NCBI GenBank assembly: GCA_002291845.1
Contig: DBAU01000083.1
Location: 1 to 29,188 of the forward strand
Direction: 5' to 3'
DNA: 29,188 nucleotides
Origin: Alphaproteobacteria bacterium UBA1002
Lineage (GTDB): Bacteria; Pseudomonadota; Alphaproteobacteria; Rickettsiales; UBA998
Made by a program: the position numbers and the translations under genes. Positions 8,628-16,307 of this stretch are shown piece by piece (within the stretch, counting starts at the first letter, position 1; each line of letters begins with the position of its first letter). The notes below the pieces were generated by a model. It searched no databases. It saw only the letters and a program-made list of their open reading frames with translations, and was not told the DNA's origin.

Positions 8628-8998
8628 TACTGAGGACTCTTATCGTCAGAAGGTGAGGAGGAAATAATAGGACGGCGGCGCGTCAGGCGTTGCAGCGTCA
8701 GCCGGCGAAAATGATGATTGTCTATAAAATCGCTTGGAAGACCTCGGTACTGATGGTCTTGCAGAATATGATAGTCATACAGGTCACGTGCCGTCGCACG
8801 AAATATAGAGGGTAGGAACCTGAATTTCTCGACGCTTGTTGGTTCAAGGTCCTTGTTGTTTTCATGTTGCGGTTTGGATGAGAAAAAACCTGGTAATAAC
8901 AGCTGGCCTAATGACCGAAGCACGTTGAGCAACTGCTTGGCAACAGAAACCGTGCCTGTTTGCTGTGATGTGTCATCTTGCCTTTCAGTACTGCTCAT
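8627..8998 (-). CDS. Unknown 123-aa protein coupled between flbD and flhA
   Basis: I do not recognise this protein. Its 123 residues have a polar, disordered-looking start, an amphipathic or hydrophobic stretch at about 19-39 (VAKQLLNVLRSLGQLLLPGF), a middle region rich in aromatic and His residues (DYHILQDHQYRGLPSDFI), a basic segment RRLTLQRLTRRR near 97-110 and a Ser/Asp-rich tail. Its ATG overlaps the flbD stop by four bases (ATGA), and its TAA overlaps the flhA ATG (TAATG). The spacing strongly suggests a real gene made in step with both neighbours. There is no signal peptide or clear transmembrane helix. A role in flagellar assembly or regulation is inferred from position only. Confidence 0.75.
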   Translation of the reverse strand: MSSTERQDDTSQQTGTVSVAKQLLNVLRSLGQLLLPGFFSSKPQHENNKDLEPTSVEKFRFLPSIFRATARDLYDYHILQDHQYRGLPSDFIDNHHFRRLTLQRLTRRRPIISSSPSDDKSPQ

Positions 8999-10368
8999 AG
9001 CCCCTCTACCTCGCCGTACTGCTTCAGCTTATTGCGCAGGGTGCGGATGGAGATGCCAAGAATGTTGGCGGCATGGGTGCGATTGCCGAGGCAGTGATCC
9101 AGCGTGCGCAGGATGAGATCCTTTTCCACTTCCTCCACCGTGCGGCCGACTAGGTGGCTGATTTCATCGGCGGGGATGGAATAGCCTGAGGAGCCATTAT
9201 TATTGACCGCAGGCGTAACAGGAGAGGGAGCCGGGGCGGCGGCCGTTGCCGGGGGTGCGCCATAGGCAGAGACTTGCGGCAGCATGACGGCTGGGGCCTC
9301 AATCTGTGCGCCTTGGGCCATGAGCACCGTGCGGTGCATGATGTTTTCCAGTTCGCGTACGTTACCGGGCCATGGATAGGCTTTGATCTTGGTCAGCGCC
9401 TCGGCGGTGAAACGGCGCGGTGGCAAGCCGTTGGCCTTGGAGTATTTCTCAATGAAATGCTCGGCCAGCAGGGTGATGTCCTCGGGCCGCTCGCGCAGCG
9501 GTGGCAGTGCCACATTGATGACATTCAGCCGGTAATAGAGATCCTCGCGGAAGAGGCCTTTCTGCACGGTCTCTGGCAGGTTGCGGTTGGAGGTGGCGAG
9601 GATGCGGATGTCGATCTTCACCGGTTTAGAGCCACCCACACGGTCGATCTCCTGCTCCTGAATCGCGCGTAGCAGCTTGGCCTGTAGTTTCAGGTCCATT
9701 TCGCTGATTTCATCGAGCAGCAGGGTGCCGCCATCGGCTTCCTCGAACTTGCCGATACGACGATTTAATGCGCCGGTGAAGGCACCTTTTTCATGGCCGA
9801 ACAGCTCCGATTCCAGAAGGTTTTCAGGAATCGCGGCACAGTTGACCGAGACGAAAGCCTTTCCTGCGCGCTTGCTTTTTTGGTGCACATACCGCGCGAT
9901 GACCTCTTTGCCGGTGCCTGATTCGCCGGTAATGAGCACGCTGGCATCAGAGGGGGCAATCTGGTCCACCATACGCATCACAGCTTGCATTGCGGCAGAC
10001 TGAAAAAGTACGTTACGGTTTTCTTCGGTCACCGCTTCCAGCACCGCGGCAATCAGCTCCTCATCGGGCGGCAGCGGGATGTATTCCTTTGCCCCGGCCT
10101 TGATGGCTTTCACGGCGGCTTCTGGATTGGCTTCCACACCGCAGGCGACGATTTCGATGGTAATGCGTTCTGCTTCAAGCATTGAGACGAGGCGGGCAAT
10201 ATCCTCATCTACTTGTATCATTAGAAGATCGGCGCCCTGGCCTTTGCAAAGCATTTCAACCGCTTCGTCCACGCCTGAGACCTGAACGACTTTAGCGCCG
10301 CGCGCACGGGCAATACGTGTTGCTGCGCCAATCTGCCCTTCGAGATCACCAACGATCATCAGACGCAT
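8995..10368 (-). CDS. flbD: Sigma-54-dependent flagellar activator FlbD
   Basis: A 457-residue NtrC-family activator. A degenerate receiver domain covers residues 1-115. The AAA+ domain has Walker A GESGTGKE around 148-155, the sigma-54 contact loop GAFTGA at 195-200 and Walker B TLLLDE at 215-220. An Ala/Pro-rich linker of about 40 residues follows, then a Fis-type helix-turn-helix at the C-terminus (HCLGNRTHAANILGISIRTL). The protein resembles Caulobacter FlbD along its length, including GQGADLLM and AGAKEYIPLPPDEELIAAVL. FlbD activates late flagellar promoters with sigma-54 and represses fliF. Where I recall Asp52 as phosphoacceptor in Caulobacter, this protein has Gln52. The gene lies 45 bases after fliN. 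Confidence 0.95.
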   Translation of the reverse strand: MRLMIVGDLEGQIGAATRIARARGAKVVQVSGVDEAVEMLCKGQGADLLMIQVDEDIARLVSMLEAERITIEIVACGVEANPEAAVKAIKAGAKEYIPLPPDEELIAAVLEAVTEENRNVLFQSAAMQAVMRMVDQIAPSDASVLITGESGTGKEVIARYVHQKSKRAGKAFVSVNCAAIPENLLESELFGHEKGAFTGALNRRIGKFEEADGGTLLLDEISEMDLKLQAKLLRAIQEQEIDRVGGSKPVKIDIRILATSNRNLPETVQKGLFREDLYYRLNVINVALPPLRERPEDITLLAEHFIEKYSKANGLPPRRFTAEALTKIKAYPWPGNVRELENIMHRTVLMAQGAQIEAPAVMLPQVSAYGAPPATAAAPAPSPVTPAVNNNGSSGYSIPADEISHLVGRTVEEVEKDLILRTLDHCLGNRTHAANILGISIRTLRNKLKQYGEVEGL

Positions 10369-10413
10369 GAACAGGGAACTCCTTCGAAGTGAATGTTCAT
10401 CATATGCAAAGAC

Positions 10414-10707
10414 TTACTTCTTATCGCCTTTGATGATTTCTGTCATGGTCACGCCGATGCGATCTTCCACGACCACGACTTCGCCACGTGCGACCAAGCG
10501 GTTATTGACGTATACGTCAATAGGCTCCCCAACTTTACGATCCAGTTCCACCACCGCACCGCGCCCGAGTTTCAGAAGCTGGCTTACCTGTATTGTAGCC
10601 TTGCCAAGGACTACTGAAACTTGCACAGGAATATCCTGCACGGCGTCCAGCGAGATGTTTCCATCTTCACTATCGCCAAACACACTTGCGAGTTCTGTAT
10701 CAGCCAT
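10414..10707 (-). CDS. fliN: Flagellar motor switch protein FliN
   Basis: A 97-residue protein that is essentially a single SpoA (surface presentation of antigens) domain. It contains IPVQVSVVLGKATIQVSQLL, LGRGAVVELDRKVGEPIDVY and VNNRLVARGEVVVVEDRIGV, the canonical FliN core. FliN forms the lower part of the cytoplasmic C ring and helps dock the FliH-FliI ATPase complex, which suits its place directly after fliH. The start ATG has AAGGAG eight bases upstream and lies 11 bases from the fliH stop. The length is typical of short alphaproteobacterial FliN. fliM is not in the window. Confidence 0.96.
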   Translation of the reverse strand: MADTELASVFGDSEDGNISLDAVQDIPVQVSVVLGKATIQVSQLLKLGRGAVVELDRKVGEPIDVYVNNRLVARGEVVVVEDRIGVTMTEIIKGDKK

Positions 10708-10718
10708 GGGGTCTCTCC

Positions 10719-11453
10719 TTATGCGGAATGATCGGGGGTAGTGGCCTCAGGAGGCGCAGGGCGAGCCTGTGTTTCCTGAAGGATGGTTTCGACGCTGTGC
10801 CAGATATCCTCAGCACGGATTTCCGCCGCACCATCTTCCCACTGCAGGCGTGCATCGTACGCTGCCAGAGAGGGATTGGCACGGACTTCCAGTATTCCTT
10901 CGTAATTTGTCTCCATACGAAGCTGACGCAGTGACTCTTCCACCGCATCCACCAGATCTGTATGGACCACAGCAACCAGTTTAGGCTGGCGAAGAAGAAT
11001 CGGCAGACAGCGCGCCACGAGCGACTCAAAAAAGGCAGCAGGGTAGCTGCGCAGGGTGAGATGACAAACCTGTCGGGCAATGGCTAATGCTAGTTGCGAT
11101 GTCTCGCGCCGCCCTTCATCCAGACAACGCTGATATTGGCCATGTGCCTGCTGCAACTGGGCATTCAGGGAGGCCAATGCCTGCTGAATTGCCTGCTGGC
11201 GCTGGACATCCTCCTGTTGCATCTGCTGACGGCCCTCTTCCATTCCATGCTGACGCCCTTGCTCGCGGGCATCAGCCATGGCACGGTCAAGTTGTTCCTG
11301 CGAATAGGTGGGAGGGGGCGGAGGGGCTTCTGGCTCAGTGGTGATCTCGATCACGACAGGCTCTTCTTCGGCCGGCTCAAACGGACGGGCAAAATCACGC
11401 AGGGCTCCGAAATCGAAGCGGGCGATCTGAAAGTCCGGCCGGGCGCTGCTCAT
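10719..11453 (-). CDS. fliH: Flagellar assembly protein FliH
   Basis: A 244-residue protein with the FliH layout: an acidic, Pro-rich N-terminus (FEPAEEEPVVIEITTEPEAP), a long Gln/Glu/Ala-rich coiled coil at about 55-115 with Gly-spaced repeats (REQGRQHGMEEGRQQMQQED), and a C-terminal domain at about 125-235. FliH binds and restrains the export ATPase FliI and tethers it to FliN and FlhA. Divergence among FliH proteins is high, so the call rests on composition, length and the fliG-fliH-fliN order. The ATG at 11453 is 15 bases after the fliG stop. fliI is not adjacent, so the ATPase must lie elsewhere. Confidence 0.85.
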   Translation of the reverse strand: MSSARPDFQIARFDFGALRDFARPFEPAEEEPVVIEITTEPEAPPPPPTYSQEQLDRAMADAREQGRQHGMEEGRQQMQQEDVQRQQAIQQALASLNAQLQQAHGQYQRCLDEGRRETSQLALAIARQVCHLTLRSYPAAFFESLVARCLPILLRQPKLVAVVHTDLVDAVEESLRQLRMETNYEGILEVRANPSLAAYDARLQWEDGAAEIRAEDIWHSVETILQETQARPAPPEATTPDHSA

Positions 11454-11468
11454 GCCTGTTGCGTGTCC

Positions 11469-12500
11469 TTAATAAACCAGTTGATCCTCGCCATTGGCAT
11501 CCGCAATGATGATCTCACCTTTGGCGGCCAGATCCTTGGCAATGCCAACAATATACATTTGTGCCTCGTCTACCTCTTTCAGGCGAACAGGGCCCATACC
11601 CTCAATATCCTCTTTGAGGATTTTGGATGCGCGCTCGGACATATTGCCAAAGAATAGATCTTTGATGGTATCTGATGCGCCTTTGAGCGCAGTTGCCAGT
11701 TTTTCTTTATCAATGGTACGAAGCAGCGCCTGTATACCCGGACCGTCGATCTTGCTAAGATCCTCGAAGGTAAACATGAGGGCACGAATGCGTTCTGCCG
11801 ACTCATTGTTATTTTCCTCAAGGCGCCCCATGAATTTAGATTCGGTAGCCCGGTCAAAGTTGTTAAAGATCTCTGCCATCATCTCATGGCTGTCACGGCG
11901 CTGCGTTTTTGCCAGATTGCTCATGAATTCAACGCGCAATGTTTTTTCGATACCTTCCATGACCTCTTTCTTCACGGCCTCCATGGACAGCATCCGCATA
12001 ATCACTTCCATGGCGAGGTCTTCGGGTAATTCGGTCAATACACGCGCGGCATGGTCTGGCTTGATCTTGGAGAGTACCAGTGCGATGGTTTGCGGGTATT
12101 CATTTTTCAGGTAGCTGGCGAGAATTTCTTCGCTCACATTGCCAAGCTTATCCCAGGTGGTGCGTCCGGCGGGGCCGCGAATATCTTCCATAATGGAATC
12201 GACGCGATCTTTGCCAAGCGCCTTCAGCAGCAAACGCTCTGTAGTGTCATAGGTGCCGACAATGGCACCTGAAGCAGACATTTGCTCACTGAATTCAAGA
12301 AAGAGACGCTCCACTGTTTCTGACTTGACGCGACCAAGACTCGCCATGGTGGCGGAGAGTTCCTTGATCTCCTCATCCTCCATCATGGAGAATAATTTGC
12401 TGGCATTTTGCTCACCAATGGACATGAGCAGGATGGCGGCCTTTTGAGAGCCGTTGAGCTTCCGATATTCTTCGGTGGTGGCGAGGTCTTTATCTGCCAT
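11469..12500 (-). CDS. fliG: Flagellar motor switch protein FliG
   Basis: A 343-residue protein matching FliG along its length. The N-terminal domain starts with LNGSQKAAILLMSIGEQNAS. The middle domain includes EYPQTIALVLSKIKPDHAAR, and the C-terminal torque domain includes FTFEDLSKIDGPGIQALLR and MSERASKILKEDIEGMGPVR, carrying the charged residues that face the stator. FliG sits on the MS ring, transmits torque and sets rotation sense. It is encoded 23 bases after fliF, with which it assembles directly. No truncation or unusual substitution is evident. Confidence 0.97.
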   Translation of the reverse strand: MADKDLATTEEYRKLNGSQKAAILLMSIGEQNASKLFSMMEDEEIKELSATMASLGRVKSETVERLFLEFSEQMSASGAIVGTYDTTERLLLKALGKDRVDSIMEDIRGPAGRTTWDKLGNVSEEILASYLKNEYPQTIALVLSKIKPDHAARVLTELPEDLAMEVIMRMLSMEAVKKEVMEGIEKTLRVEFMSNLAKTQRRDSHEMMAEIFNNFDRATESKFMGRLEENNNESAERIRALMFTFEDLSKIDGPGIQALLRTIDKEKLATALKGASDTIKDLFFGNMSERASKILKEDIEGMGPVRLKEVDEAQMYIVGIAKDLAAKGEIIIADANGEDQLVY

Positions 12501-12523
12501 GGGCTACTTCCTTCTGCTCGCGC

Positions 12524-14143
12524 CTAGTTATCGAGGAATGCCCACTGGCGGACGATCGACATCGCCTCTTCCGGATGGGTTTCGATCAGGTCATTGATCT
12601 TCTTCAGTACTGCCGCTTTTACGCCGCCATCTACCCGATCAATGCTGATCAGCACATCGTCATCCTCACCCGTGAGATCAGGTAAGCGGGCGGTCATGCT
12701 TGGGCCACCCAGCAGCGCACGTTTCAGTTCATCTTCTTCTGCCTCACCCTCGCTTGTCGTAGCGACAGCGCGTGCAACCAGCGGACGGATCACCAGCAAG
12801 ATGAACAGGATTGCCACGCCGCCGATCACCAATGTCTGAATGATGTTCGACATATCCTGCTTGAGGAAATCGAGCGGCCCTTCAGCAAACTCCGTTTTCT
12901 CACGGGCAAACGGCATGTTCACAACATCAACTTTATCCCCACGTGCTTCGTCATACCCAACGGCTGAGCGCACCAGCGCTGTTAACTGGGCGATTTCTTG
13001 CTCCGAGCGCGGCTCATACACTTGCTCGCCAGCGTCATTGGTGATGTAGCGGCCATCGACCAGAACGGCGATGGAGAGGCGATTGACCGTGCCGGTATGC
13101 TTTACGTGATTTTCCACCGTTTTTGAGATTTCATAATTGGTGGTTTCATCGCTACGCTGACGCACGCTTTCATTCTGAAAAGCGCCTTGTCCGCCCGTGG
13201 GGTCAGGTAGATTCTGCCCAACTGAAACATTATCTTTCTGGTCCTTTTCTGTGGACCGTTCGTTTTCTTCAATTCCCTGAATCGAGCGCGCAACCTGACC
13301 TTCAGGATCAAAGGTCTCAGAGTTGGTGACAACGCGATCAAAATCGATATCCGCATTGACTTCTGCTTTTACATTACCAAAGCCCACAGAGCGCTCCAGC
13401 AGGCGTTCGATGGTTGCTTTCAGCTTGTTTTCGTAGCTTTGGCGGAATTCCTGTGCCGTCGTGGCGAGTACATCGGGGTCATTTTCATCTTCAATGCCCC
13501 GTGCCAGCAGATTCCCACGTTGGTCAATAATGGTGATTCGTGATGGCTTCAGGCCAGGAACCGCGGTGGCTACCAGATGTTTAATACCGGCGATTTCATT
13601 TTTTTCCAACTCGGCCATGCCGCGAATTTTCAGTGCTACGGAGGCGGTTGGGTCTGTTTTCTCACGGGTGAATAACTCCCGTTTGGGAATGACAAGATGA
13701 ACCCGCGCCTGCTCGACTTTGGAAAGAGAGGCAATGGTACGCCCCAACTCACCTTCCAATGCACGCAATTTGTTGACGTTCAGGACAAAGTTAGAGGTTC
13801 CAAGCGCCTCGGATTTATCAAAAATTTCATATCCTGTAATGCTACCCTCTGAGGGAAGTCCCATTTGTGCCAGTTTAACGCGCATCTCTTCTACGCGATC
13901 GCTGGGAACCATGATTTGCGCCCCTCCCATACCCAACTGATAGGGAATACCTGACTTCTCTAGCTCGCCGACAATCGTTCCGCTTTCGTCTAAAGAAATA
14001 TTTGAATAAAGCGGCGCCATCATGGGAGAGGACGCGTTGACCGTTAGAAAAACAAAAAACCCAATAAGGAAGAGGGCGGTTGCGGCAAGAGCTAGCAGTT
14101 TCGTTTGGCTGAGTTCACGGAGTGATTGCACCATTGCGTTCAT
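12524..14143 (-). CDS. fliF: Flagellar MS-ring protein FliF
   Basis: A 539-residue inner membrane protein. The first transmembrane segment is about residues 16-38 (LLALAATALFLIGFFVFLTV). The periplasmic ring-building motifs follow, including MAPLYSNISLDESG, GYEIFDKSEALGTSNFVLNV and SLSKVEQARVHLVIPKRELF. The second transmembrane segment is near 437-458 (IIQTLVIGGVAILFILLVIR). The C-terminal cytoplasmic tail ends AMSIVRQWAFLDN, the FliG-binding peptide. FliF forms the MS ring on which the motor and export gate assemble. It is the first gene of the minus-strand flagellar run; the ATG has AGGAGAG about 8 bases upstream. Confidence 0.98.
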   Translation of the reverse strand: MNAMVQSLRELSQTKLLALAATALFLIGFFVFLTVNASSPMMAPLYSNISLDESGTIVGELEKSGIPYQLGMGGAQIMVPSDRVEEMRVKLAQMGLPSEGSITGYEIFDKSEALGTSNFVLNVNKLRALEGELGRTIASLSKVEQARVHLVIPKRELFTREKTDPTASVALKIRGMAELEKNEIAGIKHLVATAVPGLKPSRITIIDQRGNLLARGIEDENDPDVLATTAQEFRQSYENKLKATIERLLERSVGFGNVKAEVNADIDFDRVVTNSETFDPEGQVARSIQGIEENERSTEKDQKDNVSVGQNLPDPTGGQGAFQNESVRQRSDETTNYEISKTVENHVKHTGTVNRLSIAVLVDGRYITNDAGEQVYEPRSEQEIAQLTALVRSAVGYDEARGDKVDVVNMPFAREKTEFAEGPLDFLKQDMSNIIQTLVIGGVAILFILLVIRPLVARAVATTSEGEAEEDELKRALLGGPSMTARLPDLTGEDDDVLISIDRVDGGVKAAVLKKINDLIETHPEEAMSIVRQWAFLDN

Positions 14144-14464
14144 GCCAAGCTCTCCTGCTTGTATTGGGTTGCCTGCTCATCATCAGCGCTAAAGGTTAAT
14201 AAAGCGTGAAGACGAGGAAAAATTTACCTAGCACGTCTATAAAAGCATTCTAAACAAATGCCTACAACAGGTAATTTTGATGTGACGTGTAAAAAAAGCG
14301 GTTGATTTTTCCCAACGCGCTAAAAAAACAAGAGAATTTTTTTTGAAATTTCGTTTCATGAAAATGGCAAGGCTGCCATGATCGTGTAGGTCTTTGTTTT
14401 TACGCTCTATGCTTTTAATATAGGTGGTTAAAAGAAAGAATGTGAAATAATATTTGCCATAAAG
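14144..14464. other. A/T-rich intergenic region upstream of fliF
   Basis: This stretch between the fliF start and the tRNA-Pro gene is rich in A and T runs and has no credible gene. It should carry the promoter for the flagellar run on the minus strand, but I find no confident sigma-54, sigma-70 or full CtrA (TTAA-N7-TTAA) site; a single TTAACC half-site reads on the minus strand near 14193-14200. A 6-bp inverted repeat (atggca / tgccat) lies at 14364-14379, followed on the minus strand by a short T run, and may be a weak terminator for the tRNA. Confidence 0.5.
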
Positions 14465-14541
14465 TGGTCGGGGCGAGAAGATTCGAACTTCCGACCCCCT
14501 GCTCCCGAAGCAGGTGCGCTACCAGGCTGCGCTACGCCCCG
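14465..14541 (-). tRNA. tRNA-Pro (anticodon CGG)
   Basis: The minus strand folds as a complete 77-base cloverleaf with encoded CCA. The acceptor arm is CGGGGCG with CGCCCCG, the D arm holds AGCCTGGTA, and the anticodon stem CCTGC/GCAGG encloses the loop TTCGGGA (anticodon CGG). The T arm GGAAG-TTCGAAT-CTTCT has one G-T pair, and the 3' end is A plus CCA. It decodes the CCG proline codon. It stands alone between divergently oriented fliF and clpX. Confidence 0.97.
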
Positions 14542-14838
14542 ACATCTTTATTTTGCAATTGCTAAAACAGGCAAACCGCAACCGACCATGGGTCAGGTGC
14601 GGAGTCATAGCGTCTGTGCTGGGGGCTGTCAACGCAGCTCTTGCGGCAAAATCGTCACGCGGGGAAAGTTTCTCATTCAGAAGTGGCGGCGTTGTCTTCC
14701 CCACTTGCGAATCTTTCAAGCTGTGTCTAGATGTGTAGATAAGATGGTAAGTGTTTCTTTATATTTTTGTGAAATACTCATCTTGGATAATCGTGAGAGT
14801 GACCGCTTCTCTGGTCAGCCCAACAGAATGGACGACGA
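14542..14838. other. Intergenic region upstream of clpX
   Basis: This region lies between the 5' end of the tRNA gene and clpX and must hold promoters for both. No good -35/-10 pair for clpX stands out. A short inverted repeat TGACC (14800-14804) / GGTCA (14813-14817) sits about 22 bases before the clpX ATG. A four-codon frame starting at 14828 ends in TGA overlapping the clpX ATG. No strong Shine-Dalgarno precedes clpX. Confidence 0.5.
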
Positions 14839-16110
14839 ATGACAAAGACAGGAAAAGAAACCAAAAACACGCGCTACTGCTCTTTCTGTGGGAAGAGTGA
14901 GCATGAGGTGCGTAAGCTGATCGCGGGTCCGACCGTTTTCATCTGTGATGAATGCGTTGAGCTCTGCATGGATATCATTCGCACGGCTGACAAAACTGTC
15001 GTTGAACACGATGATGATAATATTGCCAAACCTCACGAAATTCGCAAAGTTCTTGATGATTACGTGATTGGACAGGAGCAGGCAAAGAAGATTCTCTCCG
15101 TCGCAGTGTACAACCACTACAAGCGCATTTCGCTGATTGAAAAAGGCAGCGACGTGGAGCTGCAGAAGTCTAACATTCTGTTGCTGGGGCCGACCGGTTG
15201 CGGGAAAACACTGCTTGCCCAAACGTTGGCGCGCATTCTCGATGTGCCCTTCACCATGGCTGACGCTACGACGTTGACCGAAGCTGGCTACGTGGGTGAA
15301 GATGTCGAAAACATTATTCTGCGCCTTCTTCAGGCCGCTGACTATAACGTCGATCGTGCCCAGCGCGGTATTGTCTACATCGACGAAGTGGACAAAATCT
15401 CTCGCAAATCAGACAATCCTTCTATTACCCGCGATGTTTCCGGAGAGGGAGTGCAGCAAGCCCTGCTGAAAATCATGGAGGGGACCGTAGCTTCAGTGCC
15501 ACCCCAAGGCGGCCGTAAGCATCCTCAGCAGGAGTTTCTGCAAGTGGATACCTCCAATATTCTCTTTATCTGTGGCGGTGCTTTTGCCGGGCTGGATAAA
15601 ATTATTGCCGCGCGCGGCAAGGGCTCTGCCATCGGTTTTGGCGCAGATGTTCGCAGTGAAGAAGGCCTGCGACCGGGTGAGCTTTTGGCAAAGGTGGAGC
15701 CTGAGGATCTGCTGAAATTTGGTCTGATTCCTGAGTTTGTTGGTCGTCTGCCTGTCATTGCAACGTTAAATGACTTGGATGAGGCGGCATTGATAAACAT
15801 TCTTACCGAGCCAAAGAACGCGCTGGTGAAACAATATCGTAAGCTCTTTGAGATGGAAGACGTAAAACTCTCCTTCACGGATGATGCGCTGAGCGCGATT
15901 GCCAAAAAGGCCATCAAACGTAAAACCGGTGCGCGGGGGCTACGTGCCATCATGGAGGAGCATTTGCTCAATTTGATGTATGATATTCCGGAGCTGGAAA
16001 CAGTCTCTGAGGTGGTTATCAACGCCGATACCGTTGAAAAGAACGGTGAACCGCTGGTGGTGCATCAGCAACCGACAAAACCGACGGCGGGTGAGGCTTC
16101 TAAAAACTAG
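14839..16110 (+). CDS. clpX: ClpX ATP-dependent unfoldase
   Basis: A 423-residue AAA+ protein, full length for ClpX. The N-terminal zinc-binding domain has Cys14, Cys17, Cys36 and Cys39. Walker A GPTGCGKT is at 117-124 and Walker B includes Asp182-Glu183. The pore loop GYVG and the RKH loop segment QGGRKHPQQE are both present, as is KRKTGARGLRAIMEE in the C-terminal sensor region. ClpX recognises degradation tags, unfolds substrates and feeds them to ClpP; in alphaproteobacteria it also drives cell-cycle proteolysis such as that of CtrA. The usual partner gene clpP is absent from the window: the upstream neighbour is a tRNA gene. The last codons and stop are tandemly duplicated. Confidence 0.98.
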   Translation: MTKTGKETKNTRYCSFCGKSEHEVRKLIAGPTVFICDECVELCMDIIRTADKTVVEHDDDNIAKPHEIRKVLDDYVIGQEQAKKILSVAVYNHYKRISLIEKGSDVELQKSNILLLGPTGCGKTLLAQTLARILDVPFTMADATTLTEAGYVGEDVENIILRLLQAADYNVDRAQRGIVYIDEVDKISRKSDNPSITRDVSGEGVQQALLKIMEGTVASVPPQGGRKHPQQEFLQVDTSNILFICGGAFAGLDKIIAARGKGSAIGFGADVRSEEGLRPGELLAKVEPEDLLKFGLIPEFVGRLPVIATLNDLDEAALINILTEPKNALVKQYRKLFEMEDVKLSFTDDALSAIAKKAIKRKTGARGLRAIMEEHLLNLMYDIPELETVSEVVINADTVEKNGEPLVVHQQPTKPTAGEASKN

Positions 16111-16120
16111 TAAAAACTAG
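16101..16120 (+). repeat. Tandem 10-bp duplication across the clpX stop codon
   Basis: The decamer taaaaactag occurs twice in exact tandem (16101-16110 and 16111-16120). The first copy contains the TAG stop of clpX, and the second copy is untranslated. It looks like a recent replication-slippage duplication, with no clear function. Confidence 0.8.
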
Positions 16121-16135
16121 TCATCTCGCCTTTCA

Positions 16136-16177
16136 ATAAAAGCGGTCTTTCATTCACACATGAAAGGCCGCTTTTAT
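16136..16177 (+). terminator. Strong terminator hairpin after clpX
   Basis: An 18-bp stem (16136-16153 with 16160-16177) has a single G-U pair and a 6-base loop tcacac. The arms begin and end in A and T runs, so it fits a Rho-independent terminator for clpX, and it separates clpX from lon transcription. Confidence 0.9.
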
Positions 16178-16274
16178 ATTGTGTGGTGCGTCAACGCACG
16201 GATGGCGGGCTGAAAATCATCGATTAGCGAAAAAGCGTAAAGCACTGGTAAAGGTATCAATCGCGCTCTATATT

Positions 16275-16307
16275 ATGGAGGAAACTTATTCCATAGAGAT
16301 CGCATGA
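16275..16307 (+). promoter_or_regulatory. lon leader: 10-codon frame and SD-containing stem
   Basis: A short frame of 10 codons (MEETYSIEIA) starts at 16275, and its TGA overlaps the lon ATG (ATGA). The only strong Shine-Dalgarno-like block (GGAGG, 16277-16281) lies 22 bases before the lon ATG, too far for normal use. It falls in a possible stem TATGGA (16274-16279) / TCCATA (16290-16295). A weaker AGAG near 16295-16298 may serve lon directly. A regulatory role is inference. Confidence 0.35.

Noticed and set aside
14364..14379. Possible sigma-54 promoter for the flagellar run (TGGCA and TTGCC on the minus strand)
   Set aside because: The GG and GC elements are too close together for a -24/-12 promoter; the sequence is better described as a short inverted repeat.
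14514..14738. 74-aa plus-strand and 66-aa minus-strand open frames near the tRNA
   Set aside because: They run through the tRNA-Pro gene and lack start signals, so the region is better read as intergenic.
15525..16022. 165-aa minus-strand open frame
   Set aside because: Entirely antisense to clpX. Ser/Arg-rich composition reflects the complement of clpX codons.
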